Positions 8,374-16,483 of a stretch of DNA of 64,000 bases are shown piece by piece. The stretch lies in assembly GCF_002995495.1 (NCBI RefSeq), contig NZ_PVZV01000006.1, positions 558,001 to 622,000 of the forward strand, read 5' to 3'. The notes under the pieces are model-generated. The model was not told the origin of the DNA, ran no database searches, and saw nothing but the letters and a program-made list of their open reading frames with translations. The translations under genes were made by a program, and so were the position numbers. Position 1 is the stretch's first letter. Every line of letters begins with the position of its first letter. The stretch comes from Actinocorallia populi (lineage in GTDB: Bacteria > Actinomycetota > Actinomycetes > Streptosporangiales > Streptosporangiaceae).

Positions 8374-9552
8374 ATGACCGACAAGACGCAGGACGTCCGT
8401 CCTTTCCGTATCGATATCCCGAGCTCCCGGCTCGACGACCTGGCCGCGCGGCTGGCCGGGGCCCGCTGGCCGGACGAGCTGCCGGGCGTCGGCTGGGAGA
8501 GGGGCGTGCCCCTGGACTACCTCAAGGAGCTCGCCGAGCACTGGCGCACCCGCTACGACTGGCGGGCCCGCGAGGCCGAACTCAACGCCCATCCCCAGTT
8601 CATGACGTGCGTGGAAGGCCAGAACCTCCACTTCCTCCACGTCCGCTCCCCCGAGCCGGACGCCGTGCCGCTGCTGCTCCTGCACGGCTGGCCCGGCACG
8701 TTCGCCGACTTCCTGGACGTCATCGGCCCCCTGTCGGATCCGCGCGCCCACGGCGGCGACCCGTCCGACGCCTTCCACCTGGTGATCCCCTCCCTGCCGG
8801 GCTTCGGCTTCTCCACGCCGCTGGCCGGTCCCGGCATGGGCCCGGCCCGGATGGCCGAGGTCCTGGCCGTCCTGATGTCGCGCCTGGGCTACGGCAGTTA
8901 CGGCGTCCAGGGCTACGACACGGGTTCATGGGTCGCCCCGCACCTGGGCTCCCACGCGTCCGGGCAGGTCATGGGCATCCACCTCAACGCCCTGCTCACC
9001 TTCCCTGCAGGTGAGGAAGGCGAGATGGACGGCCTGTCAGAGCTCGAGCAGAACCGCTGGGAGCGGATGCAGAACTTCAACGACGGCTACCTGCAGTGCA
9101 ACTCCAAGCGGCCCCAGACCGTGGGCTACGCCCTGCACGACTCTCCGGTAGGCCAGCTCGCCTGGATGGTGGAGAAGTTCAAGGAGCTCACCCACCCCGA
9201 AGAGGCGCTCCCGGAGGCGGCCATCTCCCGCGACCGCATCCTGACGACCGTCTCCCTCTACTGGTTCACCGGCACCGCCGCCTCATCCGCGCAGGTCTAC
9301 TACGAGGAGATCTCCGCCGCCTCCTGGACGGGCGCCGAGGGCTGGGACGCCGCCGCCTGGGCGCCCCAGCGCGGCACGGTCCCCACCGGCGTCCTCGTGT
9401 CCGCCCATGACGTGACCGTCCGCCGCTGGGCCGAACGCGACCACACCGTCGTCCGCTGGACCGAGCTCGCCGAAGGCGGCCACTTCCTGTCCATGGAAGC
9501 CCCCGCGGTCCTGGTCGACGACGTCCGCGCCTTCTTCCGCGATCTCCGCTGA
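8374..9552 (+). CDS. Epoxide hydrolase family protein
   Basis: A 392-residue alpha/beta hydrolase of the microsomal-type epoxide hydrolase family. The N-terminal EHN lid region (about 8-115: [17 protein letters not shown], and [20 protein letters not shown]) precedes the catalytic domain with [10 protein letters not shown] oxyanion loop. The nucleophile is Asp182 in GYDTG, and His370 in the [11 protein letters not shown] motif is the catalytic base. Reaction expected: hydrolysis of an epoxide to a vicinal diol, probably detoxification or catabolism; the natural substrate is not indicated. Cytoplasmic, no signal. Divergently transcribed from the WYL regulator and followed by a strong hairpin terminator. 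Confidence 0.9.
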   Translation: MTDKTQDVRPFRIDIPSSRLDDLAARLAGARWPDELPGVGWERGVPLDYLKELAEHWRTRYDWRAREAELNAHPQFMTCVEGQNLHFLHVRSPEPDAVPLLLLHGWPGTFADFLDVIGPLSDPRAHGGDPSDAFHLVIPSLPGFGFSTPLAGPGMGPARMAEVLAVLMSRLGYGSYGVQGYDTGSWVAPHLGSHASGQVMGIHLNALLTFPAGEEGEMDGLSELEQNRWERMQNFNDGYLQCNSKRPQTVGYALHDSPVGQLAWMVEKFKELTHPEEALPEAAISRDRILTTVSLYWFTGTAASSAQVYYEEISAASWTGAEGWDAAAWAPQRGTVPTGVLVSAHDVTVRRWAERDHTVVRWTELAEGGHFLSMEAPAVLVDDVRAFFRDLR

Positions 9553-9560
9553 CGGACGCA

Positions 9561-9600
9561 GTGCGCGCGGGCCCTCACGGCCCTCGCGGCCCGCGCGCAC
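9561..9600. terminator. Strong bidirectional hairpin terminator
   Basis: A perfect 13-bp stem (GTGCGCGCGGGCC at 9561-9573, its complement at 9588-9600) with a 14-nt loop, located between the convergent epoxide hydrolase and terD-like genes. No U-run on either strand, as usual for actinobacterial terminators. Confidence 0.8.
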
Positions 9601-9619
9601 CGTCCCGGTCTCCCGGAGG

Positions 9620-10192
9620 TCAGGCGTGGGTGGTGATCGCCGGGAGCATCTCCTGGAACGTGCGTCCCTGGGTCGGCTCGCCGATGGCGTTCATCTTCCA
9701 TCCCGGGCCGTTGCGGTAGACCCGGGCCATGATCATCGCCGTGTGCGCCCCTCCTCCGGTGAGGGTGTAGCGGGCGAGCTCGAGGCCGGTGGACTCGTCG
9801 ACCAGCCGGCAGAAGGCGTTCTCGACCTCGTTGAACGTCTGCCCCTGGAACGAGCTCACGGTGAACACCACCGAGGTGGCGTGGACGGGGATCCGGCCGA
9901 GGTCCACGATGATCGACTCGTCGTCGCCGTCCCCGGCGCCGGTCCGGTTGTCGCCGGTGTGCCGGACCGAGCCGTCCTGGCTGGTCAGCTGGCCGAAGTA
10001 CACCACGTCGGTGACCCGGCCGTCGGCGAACACCACGGCGGAGGCGTCCAGGTCGATCTCCTGGGACCGGGAGCCGAAGAAGCCCTTCTTCGCCACCGCG
10101 TCCCAGCCCAGCCCCATGCGGACCTGGCGCAGTTCGCCGCCGCCGGGCTTCTCCAGCGAGATCCGCTGGCCTTTGACCATCGAGACGGTCAT
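9620..10192 (-). CDS. TerD family protein (tellurium/stress response)
   Basis: 190-residue single-domain TerD protein. Recognisable family blocks are the N-terminal SLEKPGGGELRQVRMGLGWD, the acidic TGDNRTGAGDGDDESIIVDL loop that binds calcium in studied TerD proteins, and the C-terminal MIMARVYRNGPGWKMNAIG. Ter proteins give tellurite, phage and oxidative stress tolerance in some bacteria, and in actinomycetes influence differentiation; the biochemical activity is not settled. Cytoplasmic, no signal peptide. It is separated from terB-like 10310-10765 by 117 bp that hold its own promoter region with a BlaI-like palindrome, which suggests independent but co-ordinated expression. Confidence 0.93.
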   Translation of the reverse strand: MTVSMVKGQRISLEKPGGGELRQVRMGLGWDAVAKKGFFGSRSQEIDLDASAVVFADGRVTDVVYFGQLTSQDGSVRHTGDNRTGAGDGDDESIIVDLGRIPVHATSVVFTVSSFQGQTFNEVENAFCRLVDESTGLELARYTLTGGGAHTAMIMARVYRNGPGWKMNAIGEPTQGRTFQEMLPAITTHA

Positions 10193-10251
10193 GACCGTCG
10201 CCTCCTCGTCTCCCGGGCGCGCGGCCGCGGCCGCACGCCCTCCGGATTTGT

Positions 10252-10267
10252 TATTACAAGTGTAGTA
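10252..10267. promoter_or_regulatory. BlaI/MecI-like operator upstream of the TerD gene
   Basis: TATTACA-AG-TGTAGTA, a 7-2-7 palindrome with one mismatch, 60-75 bp before the TerD start. The architecture and bases match the known staphylococcal BlaI/MecI operator core (TATTACA-N2-TGTAATA). The same motif precedes the TerB gene, and a BlaI-family gene lies 1.5 kb away. Confidence 0.6.
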
Positions 10268-10309
10268 GTAGACCGCGCGATCCGCCGCCGAAAGGGCTGC
10301 GGCGGCGGC

Positions 10310-10765
10310 TCAGAGGTCGAACTCGGCGGGGGCGAGGCCGAGCGCGAAGCACGCCTCGCGCACGACCGCGCGCTCCGCGGAGTCGAAGTCGCCGTCCGCG
10401 CCGCCGATGACGATGCCGATCTGGATCACCGCGCGGGCCTCGGCCGGCTTCTTGGCGGCCTTGGCGACCTCCTGGAGGACGCTGACCTTGCCGAAGGCGA
10501 AGTCCGCGGTGAGCTTGGCGCAGTAGTCGTTGAACCGCTTCTGCAGATCGTCGGCCGGGAAGTTCTGGAGCACCTCGTTGCCCGTGATGAGCGAGGCGAC
10601 GCGCTGGCGCTCCGAGGGGTCGATGCTCCCGTCGGCCGCGGCGACCAGGGCGCACATCGCCATGCTCGCGTCCCGGAACGCGCCGCTCTTCAGCTCGTTC
10701 TTCTTGGCCGTCAGCTGCGCCTGCATCGTCTGGGTCGATTGCCGGAACCTGTCCCACAGTGCCAT
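10310..10765 (-). CDS. TerB family tellurite resistance protein
   Basis: 151 residues, all-helical TerB domain. Characteristic blocks are AMCALVAAADGSIDPSERQR and the repeat-like IGIVIGGADGDFDSAERAVV, which carry the two acidic, metal-binding-type DG(S/D)(I/F)(D) loops of the family. KIebA/TerB proteins associate with membrane and with other Ter proteins; the molecular role is unresolved. Cytoplasmic, no signal. A BlaI-like operator lies 52-69 bp upstream of the start. Only terB and terD are present, not terC or terZ, so a full tellurite operon is absent from the window. Confidence 0.92.
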   Translation of the reverse strand: MALWDRFRQSTQTMQAQLTAKKNELKSGAFRDASMAMCALVAAADGSIDPSERQRVASLITGNEVLQNFPADDLQKRFNDYCAKLTADFAFGKVSVLQEVAKAAKKPAEARAVIQIGIVIGGADGDFDSAERAVVREACFALGLAPAEFDL

Positions 10766-10816
10766 TGGAATCTCCGTTCTCGTACGCCGAACCTTCGAAC
10801 AGGAGCCTAACCACTT

Positions 10817-10834
10817 CTACTACAAATGTCGTAG
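10817..10834. promoter_or_regulatory. BlaI/MecI-like operator upstream of the TerB gene
   Basis: CTACTACA-AA-TGTCGTAG, an 18-bp palindrome with one mismatch. Its 7-2-7 core is the same as at 10252-10267 and it lies at a similar distance from the start codon. Likely target of the BlaI-family repressor encoded at 11769-12128. Confidence 0.62.
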
Positions 10835-10896
10835 AGGGGTCGCCGGAGCGCCCGGACGGCGCCTGCCGCAACGGGTGTTCCCCGTTGCGGACCGGC

Positions 10897-11772
10897 TCAC
10901 AGGAAACTCAGGTTCAAGGCGTGATCGAGCTGGAGCGCGACCAGCGCCAGCGCCCCCGTGGTGAGGCCCGTGGTCAGCAGGGTGGCGGGGCCGCTGACGG
11001 GATTGCGGCCGGGCGCGGCGCCCAGGAGGGCCTGGACGCGCTGCACGACCCCGGAGTCGGCGAAGGCCGGCAGGGCGCCGGGCGGGGACGGGGAGCGCAG
11101 CAGGGCGACTTTGGCGATGGTGCGGGCGACGAAGCCGCGGTCGCCGACCGACTCGGCCGCGTCCTCGTCGGCCCAGCGCTCCAGGCAGAAGCGCAGGCGC
11201 TCGTTCAGCCTGCGCAGCGGCGGCAGGGTGCCGGCCGCGAGCGACCCGACGGCCAGGTAGCGGTGATGGCGGTGCCGCAGATGGGAGGCCTCGTGCTCGA
11301 ACACGACCTGCAGCTCCGCGGTGGTCAGCGCCCTGATCAGCCCCTTGGAGGCCAGGACGCCGCCACGGCGGCCGGGCACCGCGACCGCGACGGGGATGTC
11401 CGTCTCCAGCAGGCCCCGGGACAGCTCCTGCGCGGAGCGGACCTCGGTGGCCCAGCGGGCCGCCAGCCGCGAAACGGTGACCGTGCCGGTGACGGTGAGC
11501 GCGATGGCGGGCAGGCCCAGCCAGGCCGGAACGGGATGGTCGTCACCGAACAGCGCCCACTCGGGCAGCCTGTCCGCCACCCGCGGCAGCAGGCTCGCCC
11601 CGTAGTTGACCGCGATGAAGAAGAACGTGCCGATCGTGGCGAGCACCGTCGTGGCCGCGACCGTGCCCAGCACCCGGGCCGACCACAGCGGATGCAGGGG
11701 CAGGGGCACCCTGCCCAGGACCATGCTCAGCAGGAACGTGATCAGGGCGGGGAGGAAGGTGAACCAGTTCAT
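10897..11772 (-). CDS. M56 (BlaR1-like) membrane metallopeptidase without sensor domain
   Basis: 291 residues. Hydrophobic helices flank a cytoplasmic zinc-peptidase segment with the HExxH motif at H160-E-A-S-H164 (VVFEHEASHLRHRHH), followed by the family helix WADEDAAESVGDRGFVARTI. This is the peptidase M56 domain of BlaR1/MecR1. Membrane segments lie near residues 1-20, 35-60, 90-115 and 265-285. The extracellular penicillin-binding sensor found in BlaR1 is absent, as is usual in actinobacterial M56 proteins. Expected role: cleave or inactivate the partner BlaI repressor on an unknown membrane or cell-wall signal. Its start overlaps the BlaI stop by 4 bp. Confidence 0.9.
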   Translation of the reverse strand: MNWFTFLPALITFLLSMVLGRVPLPLHPLWSARVLGTVAATTVLATIGTFFFIAVNYGASLLPRVADRLPEWALFGDDHPVPAWLGLPAIALTVTGTVTVSRLAARWATEVRSAQELSRGLLETDIPVAVAVPGRRGGVLASKGLIRALTTAELQVVFEHEASHLRHRHHRYLAVGSLAAGTLPPLRRLNERLRFCLERWADEDAAESVGDRGFVARTIAKVALLRSPSPPGALPAFADSGVVQRVQALLGAAPGRNPVSGPATLLTTGLTTGALALVALQLDHALNLSFL

Positions 11773-12128
11773 TCCACGCCCTCGCGATGCTCGAGGATCT
11801 GGCGCAGCGCCGCGGCGTCCTGCGGGCTGAGGATCTCGACGAACTGGCTGAGCACGCCGGACGGGTCGCTGGCGAAGCGCAGGTGGTCGTTCATGCGGTC
11901 GGCGACCAGCCGGGACTCGTCCACGACGATCTCGTACCGGAACTGGCGGCCGTCCCGGGTGCGCGTCACCAGCCCCTTGTCCAGCAGCCGGAAGAGGATG
12001 GTGTTGATCGTCGTGTAGGCCGGATCCCCCGGGATCTGCGTCTGGAGTTCCGCGGTGGAGACCGGCCCGCCGGCGGCGAGCACCGCCAGGACCTCGGCTT
12101 CGAGCTGCCCCAGTGGACGTCGTGACAC
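11769..12128 (-). CDS. BlaI/MecI/CopY family repressor
   Basis: 119-residue winged-helix repressor: RPLGQLEAEVLAVLAAGGPV, then YTTINTILFRLLDKGLVTRT (recognition and wing), then the C-terminal dimerisation helix region. I place the start at GTG 12128 rather than ATG 12146, because a perfect AAGGAGGT ribosome site sits 7 bases before the GTG and would be inside the gene otherwise. It is translationally coupled to the M56 peptidase (4-bp overlap), forming a BlaI-BlaR-like sensing pair. No copy of the TACTACA palindrome is visible before this gene, but two lie before the neighbouring TerB and TerD genes, the likely targets. Confidence 0.92.
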   Translation of the reverse strand: MSRRPLGQLEAEVLAVLAAGGPVSTAELQTQIPGDPAYTTINTILFRLLDKGLVTRTRDGRQFRYEIVVDESRLVADRMNDHLRFASDPSGVLSQFVEILSPQDAAALRQILEHREGVE

Positions 12129-12191
12129 AGGACGGACCTCCTTCATCTCTCGGTGTTCAAGCGCATCGCGGCGGGCTCCGAAGGGCGGCCG

Positions 12192-12827
12192 TCATCGGAC
12201 GGGGTGCGCCAGGACGCTCAGCAGCGTCTTCTCGACGACCGTGCCGGACTCGTCGTCGGCGAGCCGTCCGGCCGCGACCTCGGCGGCGGCCGTGTGCAGC
12301 AGAGCGTAGACGGTGGCGACGAGCCAGTCGGCCGGAAGGTCGCCGCGGAAGTCCCCGGTGGCCTGGCCCTCGCGGATGAGGTCGCGCACGTAGGCCATCG
12401 GCGTCCGGTGGTGGTGGCGCACCTCCTCGGCGGGCAGTGCCTGCTCGGCGGCCTCGTAGAGCCGGCCGAACTGGTTGAGCTGGGACCAGCAGGCGCGCAT
12501 GACGCGGGCGAAGGCCTCGGCGGGCGCCTGGCCGTCCGTCGTCGCCGCCTCGATGGCCGCCATGCTGCGGGCGATGGCCCCGGCCAGCACCTGGCGTACG
12601 AGGTCCTCCCTGGAGGCGAAGTGCGCGTAGAGGGTGACCCTGCCGACCCCCGCGGCCCGGGCGACGTCCACCATGCTCGCGCCGGGGTCGAGGGCGAACA
12701 GCTCGGTGGCCGCGCCGACGATCGCGGCGATGCTGCGTTCGGCGTCGGCTCTGCGGCGGGTGCCGCCCGACCGCTCCCCGGTCTTGCTCCCGGGAGGCGG
12801 AGCGGCCGCGGGCCCGGTCGTGGTCAT
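12192..12827 (-). CDS. TetR family repressor, divergent from an MFS pump
   Basis: 211 residues. The N-terminal TetR helix-turn-helix spans about 27-72 (SIAAIVGAATELFALDPGAS then DVARAAGVGRVTLYAHFASR), followed by a helical ligand-binding/dimerisation domain. Divergent from the MFS transporter at 12923, with a 95-bp intergenic region that holds a perfect 7-2-7 palindrome, so it probably represses the pump and itself, and is released by a pump substrate. The Gly/Arg-rich N-terminal tail (residues 1-25) is unstructured. Confidence 0.92.
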   Translation of the reverse strand: MTTTGPAAAPPPGSKTGERSGGTRRRADAERSIAAIVGAATELFALDPGASMVDVARAAGVGRVTLYAHFASREDLVRQVLAGAIARSMAAIEAATTDGQAPAEAFARVMRACWSQLNQFGRLYEAAEQALPAEEVRHHHRTPMAYVRDLIREGQATGDFRGDLPADWLVATVYALLHTAAAEVAAGRLADDESGTVVEKTLLSVLAHPVR

Positions 12828-12892
12828 GCCCCCATCCTACCGAACCCGTACACCCCTGTTGCATTTCTGCGCGCGATAGCAATACGTTAACC

Positions 12893-12908
12893 CGAACAGA
12901 CCTGTTCG
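12893..12908. promoter_or_regulatory. TetR-type operator before the MFS gene
   Basis: Perfect palindrome CGAACAG-AC-CTGTTCG, 14 bp upstream of the MFS start codon and overlapping the expected transcription start. The adjacent divergent TetR gene is the natural candidate binder. Confidence 0.7.
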
Positions 12909-12922
12909 ACTTAAGGAAGGCC

Positions 12923-14371
12923 ATGTCGCACACCCCCCTCGCCCGTTCCGGGCCGCAGCATCCGGACGGGCATCCGGAGCCGCCCCACCCGCGGCGCTGG
13001 ACGGCGCTCGCGCTGATCGGCACCGCGCAGTTCATGCTCGTCCTGGACGTCACCGTGGTGAACGTCGCCCTCCCCGACATCGGTACCGATCTCGGGCTGG
13101 GCCGCACCGCGCTGACATGGACCGTCACCATGTACACGCTCTTCTTCGGCGGGCTCATGCTGCTGGGCGGAAGGCTCGCCGACGTCTTCGGAGCCCGCCG
13201 GCTGCTGCTGACGGGCCTGGCGGTCTTCACCCTGGCGTCGTTGGCCGCCGGCCTCGCCCAGAACGAGACCCTGCTGATCGCGGGCAGGGCGGTCCAGGGC
13301 GTCGGCGCCGCGCTGCTGTCCCCCGCGGCGCTGTCGACCGTCACCACCTCCTTCCACGGAACCGAGCGCAACAGGGCACTGGGCGTGTGGGCGGCGCTCG
13401 GCGGCACCGGATTCGCCGCCGGAGTGCTGCTCGGCGGGCTGCTCACCGCAGGACCCGGCTGGCGGTGGGTCTTCTTCGTCAACGTCCCCGTGGGAATCGT
13501 GCTCTTGGCCGCGCTCCCGGCCGTCGTCCGTGCGCGTCCTGCGCACCGGACGGCGGGACGGCTGGACGTGGGCGGCGCTCTCACCGTCACCGCCGCCACC
13601 GCGGCGTTCATCTACGGCATGGTCAACGCCGGCGACGACGGGTGGACCTCGCCCGGCACGCTGCTGCCGCTCGCCGCCGCCGTCGTGCTGTACGGGACGT
13701 TCGCGCTGGTCCAGCGCGCGGCGCAGGACCCGTTGATGCAGGTGGGCATGCTGGCGCGGCGGCCCGTCGCCGCCGGCGCCTTCCTCATGCTCGTGGCCTC
13801 GGGCCTGCTGATCTCGTTGTTCTTCCTCGGCTCGCTGTACCTGCAGCACGTCCGCGGTGTCAGCGCGCTGCGGACCGGCCTGCTCTTCCTGCCCGCCGCC
13901 CTGGCGACCGGGGTCGGGGCGCACGTGGCCGGCCGGCTCGTTGGAACCGTCGGCACCAGGCCCGTCGCGGTCACCGGACTGGTCCTGGTCGCCGCGGGAG
14001 CCGGGCTGCTCACCGGGCTGTCCGCCGACGGCGGCGTCGGCCTGGAACTGCTGCCGGGAATCGTGATCGCCGCCGCCGGAGTCGGCCCGGTGTTCGTCAC
14101 CGCGACGGCCTCCGCCCTGGCCCACGTCCCCCACGAGGAGGCCGGGCTGGCCTCCGGTGTGATCAACACCTTCCATGAGCTGGGAGCCGCGGTCGGCGTC
14201 GCCATCGCTTCGACCGTCGCCGCCGCGGGCCTGTCCGGCGCGCCGTCCATCGGGGGCTTCACCGGCGCCTACACGATGTTCGCGGTCATCGCCGCGGTGT
14301 CCGCGGCCGTCTCCCTCTGGCTGGTCCCCGCGGGCAAGCCCGAGATGAGCGGTGTCCCGCACGTCCACTGA
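12923..14371 (+). CDS. MFS drug exporter, DHA2 (EmrB/QacA) type
   Basis: 482 residues with about 14 membrane helices, the DHA2 proton-drug antiporter layout. Family motifs: QFMLVLDVTVVNVALPDIGTD in helix 1 (motif D1), the loop 2-3 motif GRLADVFGARR (motif A), and GGLLTAGPGWRWVFFVNVPV in helix 5-6 (motif C region). Expected role: proton-driven export of toxic, lipophilic or cationic compounds. The start has AAGGAAGG 8 bases upstream. The N-terminal 30 residues are a Pro/His-rich cytoplasmic tail. The adjacent TetR regulator and operator predict substrate-inducible expression. Confidence 0.92.
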   Translation: MSHTPLARSGPQHPDGHPEPPHPRRWTALALIGTAQFMLVLDVTVVNVALPDIGTDLGLGRTALTWTVTMYTLFFGGLMLLGGRLADVFGARRLLLTGLAVFTLASLAAGLAQNETLLIAGRAVQGVGAALLSPAALSTVTTSFHGTERNRALGVWAALGGTGFAAGVLLGGLLTAGPGWRWVFFVNVPVGIVLLAALPAVVRARPAHRTAGRLDVGGALTVTAATAAFIYGMVNAGDDGWTSPGTLLPLAAAVVLYGTFALVQRAAQDPLMQVGMLARRPVAAGAFLMLVASGLLISLFFLGSLYLQHVRGVSALRTGLLFLPAALATGVGAHVAGRLVGTVGTRPVAVTGLVLVAAGAGLLTGLSADGGVGLELLPGIVIAAAGVGPVFVTATASALAHVPHEEAGLASGVINTFHELGAAVGVAIASTVAAAGLSGAPSIGGFTGAYTMFAVIAAVSAAVSLWLVPAGKPEMSGVPHVH

Positions 14372-14423
14372 GAACTCCGCGCCGACCTCGAAGCCCGGGA
14401 TCCGGCCCGTCCGGTGAAACCCG

Positions 14424-15404
14424 TCAACTCTCGGGCGGGCGCTCGTAGGAGGCGGCGATCGCGGCGGCGCGGTCGCGCAGGGCGGCGCGCAACCACTGCG
14501 GGGCCAGGGCCTCCGCGCCGGTGGCGAGCTGCCACAGGGCCCACTCGGCGTGTCTCCGGTCTTGGAACGTCACCTCCAGCCGCAGCCGGCCGTCCGCGTC
14601 GGTCTCCTCGGCGAGGACGGCCAGGGCGGTTCCCACCAGCTCCTCCCGCCGCGACGGGTTCACCCTCACCAGCACGGTGACCTGGTCGCCGCCGCTCCGG
14701 AACCGTGTGCTGCGCTCCTGCCAGGCCCGGTCCAGGTCGACTCGGTCCGGCCGCTGTGCGGGTTCGGCGAGTTCCTCGGCGGCCGAGATCCGGGACAACC
14801 GGTAGGTGCGGTCCGCGCCGGACCTCTTGGCCAGCAGATAGCCCTGGTCGCGCACGGTGACCAGGCCTACGGGGTCCACCGTGCGCCACTTCGGGCTCTG
14901 GTCCGCGGCCGCGTAGCGGATGCGCAGCCTGTGTCCGGCGAACACCGCGCGCCGGATCTCGGCCGCTACGGCGTCGGGCACCTCCTCGGCCACCAGCCGG
15001 CGTGAGAGCAGGTCGGTCTCCGGGTCGATGAGCAGCCGCTGGGCCGCGCCGGCCGCGATGTCCTGATAGTTCGCGGGCAGCGCGTCGACCACCTTGAGCA
15101 TGGCCGAGGCGAGCGCCGAGCCGAGGCCGAACGCCTGCGCGCCGCGCCGCGACCCGGCGATCAGCAGGGCGAGCGCCTCGTCGTGGTTCAGCCCGGTGAG
15201 CTCGGTCCGGAAACCGGGCAGCAACGCGAAACCGCCGTGCCGGCCGCGTTCGGAGTAGACCGGGACACCGGCCGCGGACAACGCCTCGACGTCGCGCAGC
15301 ACGGTGCGGGTGGACACCTCCAGCTCGCGGGCCAGCGCGGTCGCGGACATCCGGCCGCGCTGGCGAAGCAGCAGCACCAGCGATACCAACCGGTCGGCGC
15401 GCAT
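14424..15404 (-). CDS. WYL-domain transcription regulator
   Basis: 326 residues: N-terminal winged helix (about 1-58: LVSLVLLLRQRGRMSATALA, then STRTVLRDVEALSAAGVPVY) and a WYL domain around 140-215 with the degenerate core QGYLLAKRSGADRTYRLSRI, then a WCX-type C-terminus. It is divergent from the RidA-like gene at 15533, with a perfect palindrome 20 bp before its own start, so it probably regulates itself and the RidA-like gene. It is distinct in sequence from the other WYL regulator at 7352. Confidence 0.9.
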   Translation of the reverse strand: MRADRLVSLVLLLRQRGRMSATALARELEVSTRTVLRDVEALSAAGVPVYSERGRHGGFALLPGFRTELTGLNHDEALALLIAGSRRGAQAFGLGSALASAMLKVVDALPANYQDIAAGAAQRLLIDPETDLLSRRLVAEEVPDAVAAEIRRAVFAGHRLRIRYAAADQSPKWRTVDPVGLVTVRDQGYLLAKRSGADRTYRLSRISAAEELAEPAQRPDRVDLDRAWQERSTRFRSGGDQVTVLVRVNPSRREELVGTALAVLAEETDADGRLRLEVTFQDRRHAEWALWQLATGAEALAPQWLRAALRDRAAAIAASYERPPES

Positions 15405-15424
15405 ACGGGAACTCTAACGAAATA

Positions 15425-15443
15425 CACGACACAAGATGTCGTG
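15425..15443. promoter_or_regulatory. Palindromic operator before the second WYL regulator
   Basis: CACGACA (15425-15431), 5-bp spacer, TGTCGTG (15437-15443): perfect 7-bp arms in the divergent region between the WYL regulator and the RidA-like gene. Likely operator of that regulator (inference). Confidence 0.6.
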
Positions 15444-15532
15444 ATTTCTTGGCAGGCTCGTCAGCACGTCCGGAAGCCGGCGGCCGCCGGGCCGCCGACG
15501 GACATGATGTCCACGAATTCGAAGGAGCCGAC

Positions 15533-15934
15533 ATGGCAGTGGAGCGAACAGCGGTCAACCCGTGGGCGTGGTCGGTGGAGATGGGATACAACCAGGGCGA
15601 GACGGTCTCCGGCCAGACCCGGACCCTGTACTGCTCCGGGCAGACCGCGATGAGCGGCGACGGCAAGCCCCAGCACGCCGAGGACATGGGGGCGCAGCTG
15701 GCGCTGAGCCTCGACAACCTGGAGGCCGTGCTCGGTGAGGCAGGCATGTCCCTGGCGAACCTCGTCCGGCTCAACGTCTACACCACCGACGTCGACCGGC
15801 TCTTCGAGCACTACGGCGTGCTGGCGGCGCGGTTGGGCGCCGCCGGGGTGGCGCCGCCCACCACGATGCTCGGGGTGACGCGGCTGGCGATCGCCGACCT
15901 GATGGTCGAGCTCGAGGGCACCGCCGTCGCGTGA
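15533..15934 (+). CDS. RidA (YjgF/YER057c/UK114) family protein
   Basis: 133 residues with the RidA fold: TLYCSGQTAMSGDGKPQHAEDM near the N-terminus and NLVRLNVYTTDVDRLFEHY in the middle. RidA proteins hydrolyse reactive enamine/imine intermediates; many paralogues have other roles. The canonical active-site Arg of RidA (in an RxxxxV-type position) is not obvious, so deaminase activity is uncertain. ATG 15533 is chosen because AAGGAG lies 7 bases upstream. It is controlled from the WYL intergenic region and ends at a strong terminator. Confidence 0.85.
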   Translation: MAVERTAVNPWAWSVEMGYNQGETVSGQTRTLYCSGQTAMSGDGKPQHAEDMGAQLALSLDNLEAVLGEAGMSLANLVRLNVYTTDVDRLFEHYGVLAARLGAAGVAPPTTMLGVTRLAIADLMVELEGTAVA

Positions 15935-15941
15935 CGCGACC

Positions 15942-15975
15942 GTGCCGTCTCCGGCGGGACCGCCGGAGACGGCAC
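15942..15975. terminator. Strong hairpin terminator after the RidA-like gene
   Basis: Perfect 14-bp stem: GTGCCGTCTCCGGC (15942-15955) pairs with 15962-15975, with a 6-nt loop. It lies 8 bp after the stop codon and faces the convergent gene at 16055. Confidence 0.85.
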
Positions 15976-16054
15976 GAGGAGCAGGCGGCCTCCGGTGCTC
16001 GGAGCTTCCGCGGCTACGGCGGCGAGCCGCCGTGCCGGGGGCCTTCGCGACGGG

Positions 16055-16399
16055 TCAGGAGCTTTCCAGGCGCGGACCGCGCGCACGCCAGATGGCCACC
16101 GAGATCGTGCTCATGTCGAGGGCCTCGTGGTTGCCGATCTCGCCGGAGACGGTGCGGCCGACGAACTCGGCCATGATCTCTTCGGGGTCGCGGTCGAGTT
16201 CGTAGACGGCGAGGTGGCGGTGCGCGGGTCCCGCGACGCCGGGGGCCTCGACGGGGGCGAGCTCGTAGCGCCGCCCGGAGACGACGCCGGGGGTGGCGAC
16301 GATCTCCGCGAGGTGGGTCCGGTCGTACCAGTCGTTGTAGACGTCCTCCAGGCCGGGCTTCGGGTCGGAGAAGACGAGCAGCAGATCCCTTTCCGCCAT
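16055..16399 (-). CDS. EthD-like small dimeric alpha/beta-barrel protein
   Basis: 114 residues with no signal or membrane segment. DLLLVFSDPKPGLEDVYNDW, YDRTHLAEIVATPGVVSGRR and a final TISVAIWRA strand give the beta-alpha-beta-beta-alpha-beta ferredoxin-like pattern of EthD/DUF4286-type proteins, with the conserved N-x-W-Y-D-x-x-H near residues 22-29. Some relatives act in ring-cleavage or ether degradation accessory roles or as cyclases; activity cannot be told. It lies 84 bp downstream of a TetR gene on the same strand, so it may be in that unit. Confidence 0.65.
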   Translation of the reverse strand: MAERDLLLVFSDPKPGLEDVYNDWYDRTHLAEIVATPGVVSGRRYELAPVEAPGVAGPAHRHLAVYELDRDPEEIMAEFVGRTVSGEIGNHEALDMSTISVAIWRARGPRLESS

Positions 16400-16483
16400 G
16401 GTCTCCCTTTCGTCGCAGTGGTTTCAGGAAATTTATGGCAGTGGACTGTCACGAACAAGGGCGGCGGCCGACTCCGGCCACCC

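Noticed and set aside
9620-10765. A full tellurite-resistance or phage-defence Ter operon.
   Set aside because: Only one TerD and one TerB gene are present; TerC, TerZ/A and biosynthetic Ter partners are missing from the window.
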